From Rhizobium sp. (lineage in GTDB: Bacteria > Pseudomonadota > Alphaproteobacteria > Rhizobiales > Rhizobiaceae), in contig JAPZUE010000040.1 in assembly GCA_027533385.1 (NCBI GenBank), forward strand, positions 1-64,000: a DNA stretch of 64,000 nt, in the 5' to 3' direction. Shown piece by piece: positions 62,801 through 64,000 of the stretch. A program made the translations under genes and the position numbers. A model generated the notes under the pieces. The model was given only the letters and a program-made list of their open reading frames with translations, ran no database searches and was not told the origin of the DNA. Numbering within the stretch: position 1 is the stretch's first letter; the number at the start of each line of letters is the position of its first letter.

Positions 62801-64000
62801 ATGGCTGCGCTATCGCTACGGAGACAGCTCTATCTCATCGCCACGGCGCCTTTGATCGCCTTTCTTTGGCTCAGTGTCACCTCGGTGTGGAGCGGCTACC
62901 AGCAGTATGCTGCGCTTGACCGACAGATGGTGGTGCAGACGCTTGCAATGGCAGGCGGGAGAATTGCCCAAGTCCTTCCGGCTGAGGCCTTTGCAACGCC
63001 AGATAATCTGGTCCAGCGACGGAAGGCTGTCGATGAGGGGCTGGCCACGCTGAAGACAGCCTACGCCGCGTGGCAGGCGCAAGGCGGGAAGGACGCTACA
63101 ATCGAGAAGGCCTTTGCTCTGATCATCGAGAAGGAACGGGGGCTTGCGACCTATCGTACGAACGTCGATGCGGGGACTGCGACTTCGGATGAGGCCCTTT
63201 TCGTGTTGCAGCCTGCGTCAGCGGCCGGTCTTGAGTTGGTGCGCCGTTCGGGTGCAACGATACAAGATCTTGAACTTGCAAGGCTGATCGACGGCTACTA
63301 CGCCCTGATGCAGGTGAATGATGCTGGTTTGATTGAAATTCGACTGGGCGAGCAGTACTTCTCAGGTCAGGCGCTTGAGCAGAAGCAGTATGCCTTCTTC
63401 CTGCACGCGGTTGGCCTGCGTGAGCGCTTTACACCCTTGCTACGAGAATTCCTCCCGTCTGAAATCGTACAGCCTTTCGATGCATTTCAGACCGGGGCTG
63501 AGGGGCAGTTCCTGCAGGCCGGTCGTCTGAAGATTAGTGAAACGAGCCCCGATGGCGCGGATCCAGGCTCTGTCGAGCAGTGGCAGGCATATACCGGCGC
63601 ACAAGCGGGTATGATGGCGAAGCTGATTGCACAGACTGACGTCCTGCTGGCCGATGGTGCGCAGCAAAAGCTCGATAGCCTCTACGCGAAGTTCCTCAAG
63701 GGCGTGGTTGTTGCCCTCTGCGTCACTTTCGTGGTGCTGGGGCTCTTCTTCTTCGTGGTTCGCACCGTTTCGCAAATGATACGGGTGACTGCCAACCGCA
63801 TGCAGACCCTTGCCGACGGCGATCGTCAGACCTCTATCCCCTTCACCGAGCGTTCGGACGAGATCGGTGTCATGGCGCGCTCTGTCGAGGTCTTCCGTGA
63901 GGCGGCGATCCGCAATGCCGAACTGGAGGCTGAGGCAGAAGAGAACCGCAGCCGAGCAGAGCGTGAGCGCGCCGAGATGCAGGCACGCGCCGAGGCAGAT
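62801..64000 (+). CDS. Methyl-accepting chemotaxis protein 3, 5' part (cut by window end)
   Basis: The first 400 codons of a third receptor, open to the last base of the window. It begins MAALSLRRQLYLIATAPLIA (TM1), has a periplasmic sensor that resembles receptor 1 in plan (ALMQVNDAGLIEIRLGEQYF, FLHAVGLRERFTPLLREF), TM2 at FLKGVVVALCVTFVVLGLFF and a HAMP domain (RMQTLADGDRQTSIPFTERS). The end runs into the same [20 protein letters not shown] helix that starts the shared signalling half. The start ATG at 62801 follows GGGAGGTTAC. Confidence 0.92.
   Translation, partial: MAALSLRRQLYLIATAPLIAFLWLSVTSVWSGYQQYAALDRQMVVQTLAMAGGRIAQVLPAEAFATPDNLVQRRKAVDEGLATLKTAYAAWQAQGGKDATIEKAFALIIEKERGLATYRTNVDAGTATSDEALFVLQPASAAGLELVRRSGATIQDLELARLIDGYYALMQVNDAGLIEIRLGEQYFSGQALEQKQYAFFLHAVGLRERFTPLLREFLPSEIVQPFDAFQTGAEGQFLQAGRLKISETSPDGADPGSVEQWQAYTGAQAGMMAKLIAQTDVLLADGAQQKLDSLYAKFLKGVVVALCVTFVVLGLFFFVVRTVSQMIRVTANRMQTLADGDRQTSIPFTERSDEIGVMARSVEVFREAAIRNAELEAEAEENRSRAERERAEMQARAEAD

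Overview
The window looks like chromosomal DNA of a Rhizobiales alphaproteobacterium of the Rhizobium/Agrobacterium group. This rests on the GC-rich coding style, a rhizobial-type Ti-like TraA/TraG pair, RIME-like intergenic palindromes, a MetH and EttA of familiar alphaproteobacterial type, and chemoreceptors ending in an NWEEF tail. No database search was possible; the identifications come from reading protein motifs.

Positions 1 to about 19,040 are an acquired region ending at a tRNA-Ile2(CAT) gene on the minus strand. The integrase gene beside the tRNA reads into the tRNA 3' half, as expected for an element integrated there. Leftward come a small excisionase-like HTH gene, a TraA relaxase-helicase, an oriT-like site, a small mobilization protein and a TraG coupling protein, with no type IV secretion genes in view, so the element looks mobilizable rather than self-transmissible. 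Its cargo is surface-polysaccharide genes: an acyltransferase-SGNH O-acetyltransferase, a Wzy-like membrane protein, and a compact GT25 / O-antigen ligase-like / GT4 operon. It also holds an intact IS3-family element, an IS630 end, solo IS ends and diverged direct repeats. The left end of the element is outside the window.

From 19.2 to 30 kb the sequence is mostly core chromosome: a SIMPL-domain protein, an AGE-family sugar isomerase, metH with a palindromic operator, a PP2C-like phosphatase, a membrane protein, a PotD-like binding protein and a zinc alcohol dehydrogenase. From 30.2 to 42.7 kb lies a catabolic locus: an ABC transporter, an RpiR regulator, an N-formylglutamate amidohydrolase-like hydrolase, an APC permease, a glutamine-synthetase-like ligase, an aldehyde dehydrogenase and an iron alcohol dehydrogenase. 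Together these could carry out uptake and gamma-glutamyl-protected oxidation of an amine or amino alcohol. A HTH/PIN toxin-antitoxin pair sits inside it.

From 42.8 to 55.4 kb are housekeeping and accessory genes: an orphan ParA, an L,D-transpeptidase with an overlapping hydrolase, MarR plus DUF4432, a DUF442 protein, RidA, a DUF1778/GNAT toxin-antitoxin pair, a TPP enzyme coupled to a CoA-transferase, a lipase-like hydrolase and a GT-C-like membrane protein. From 55.5 kb to the end are ettA and three chemoreceptor genes in tandem, the last cut by the window edge. The first two share near-identical signalling halves and 3' flanks, and a decayed copy of the ettA 3' end lies between the second and third, recording a tandem duplication of an ettA-tail plus receptor unit.
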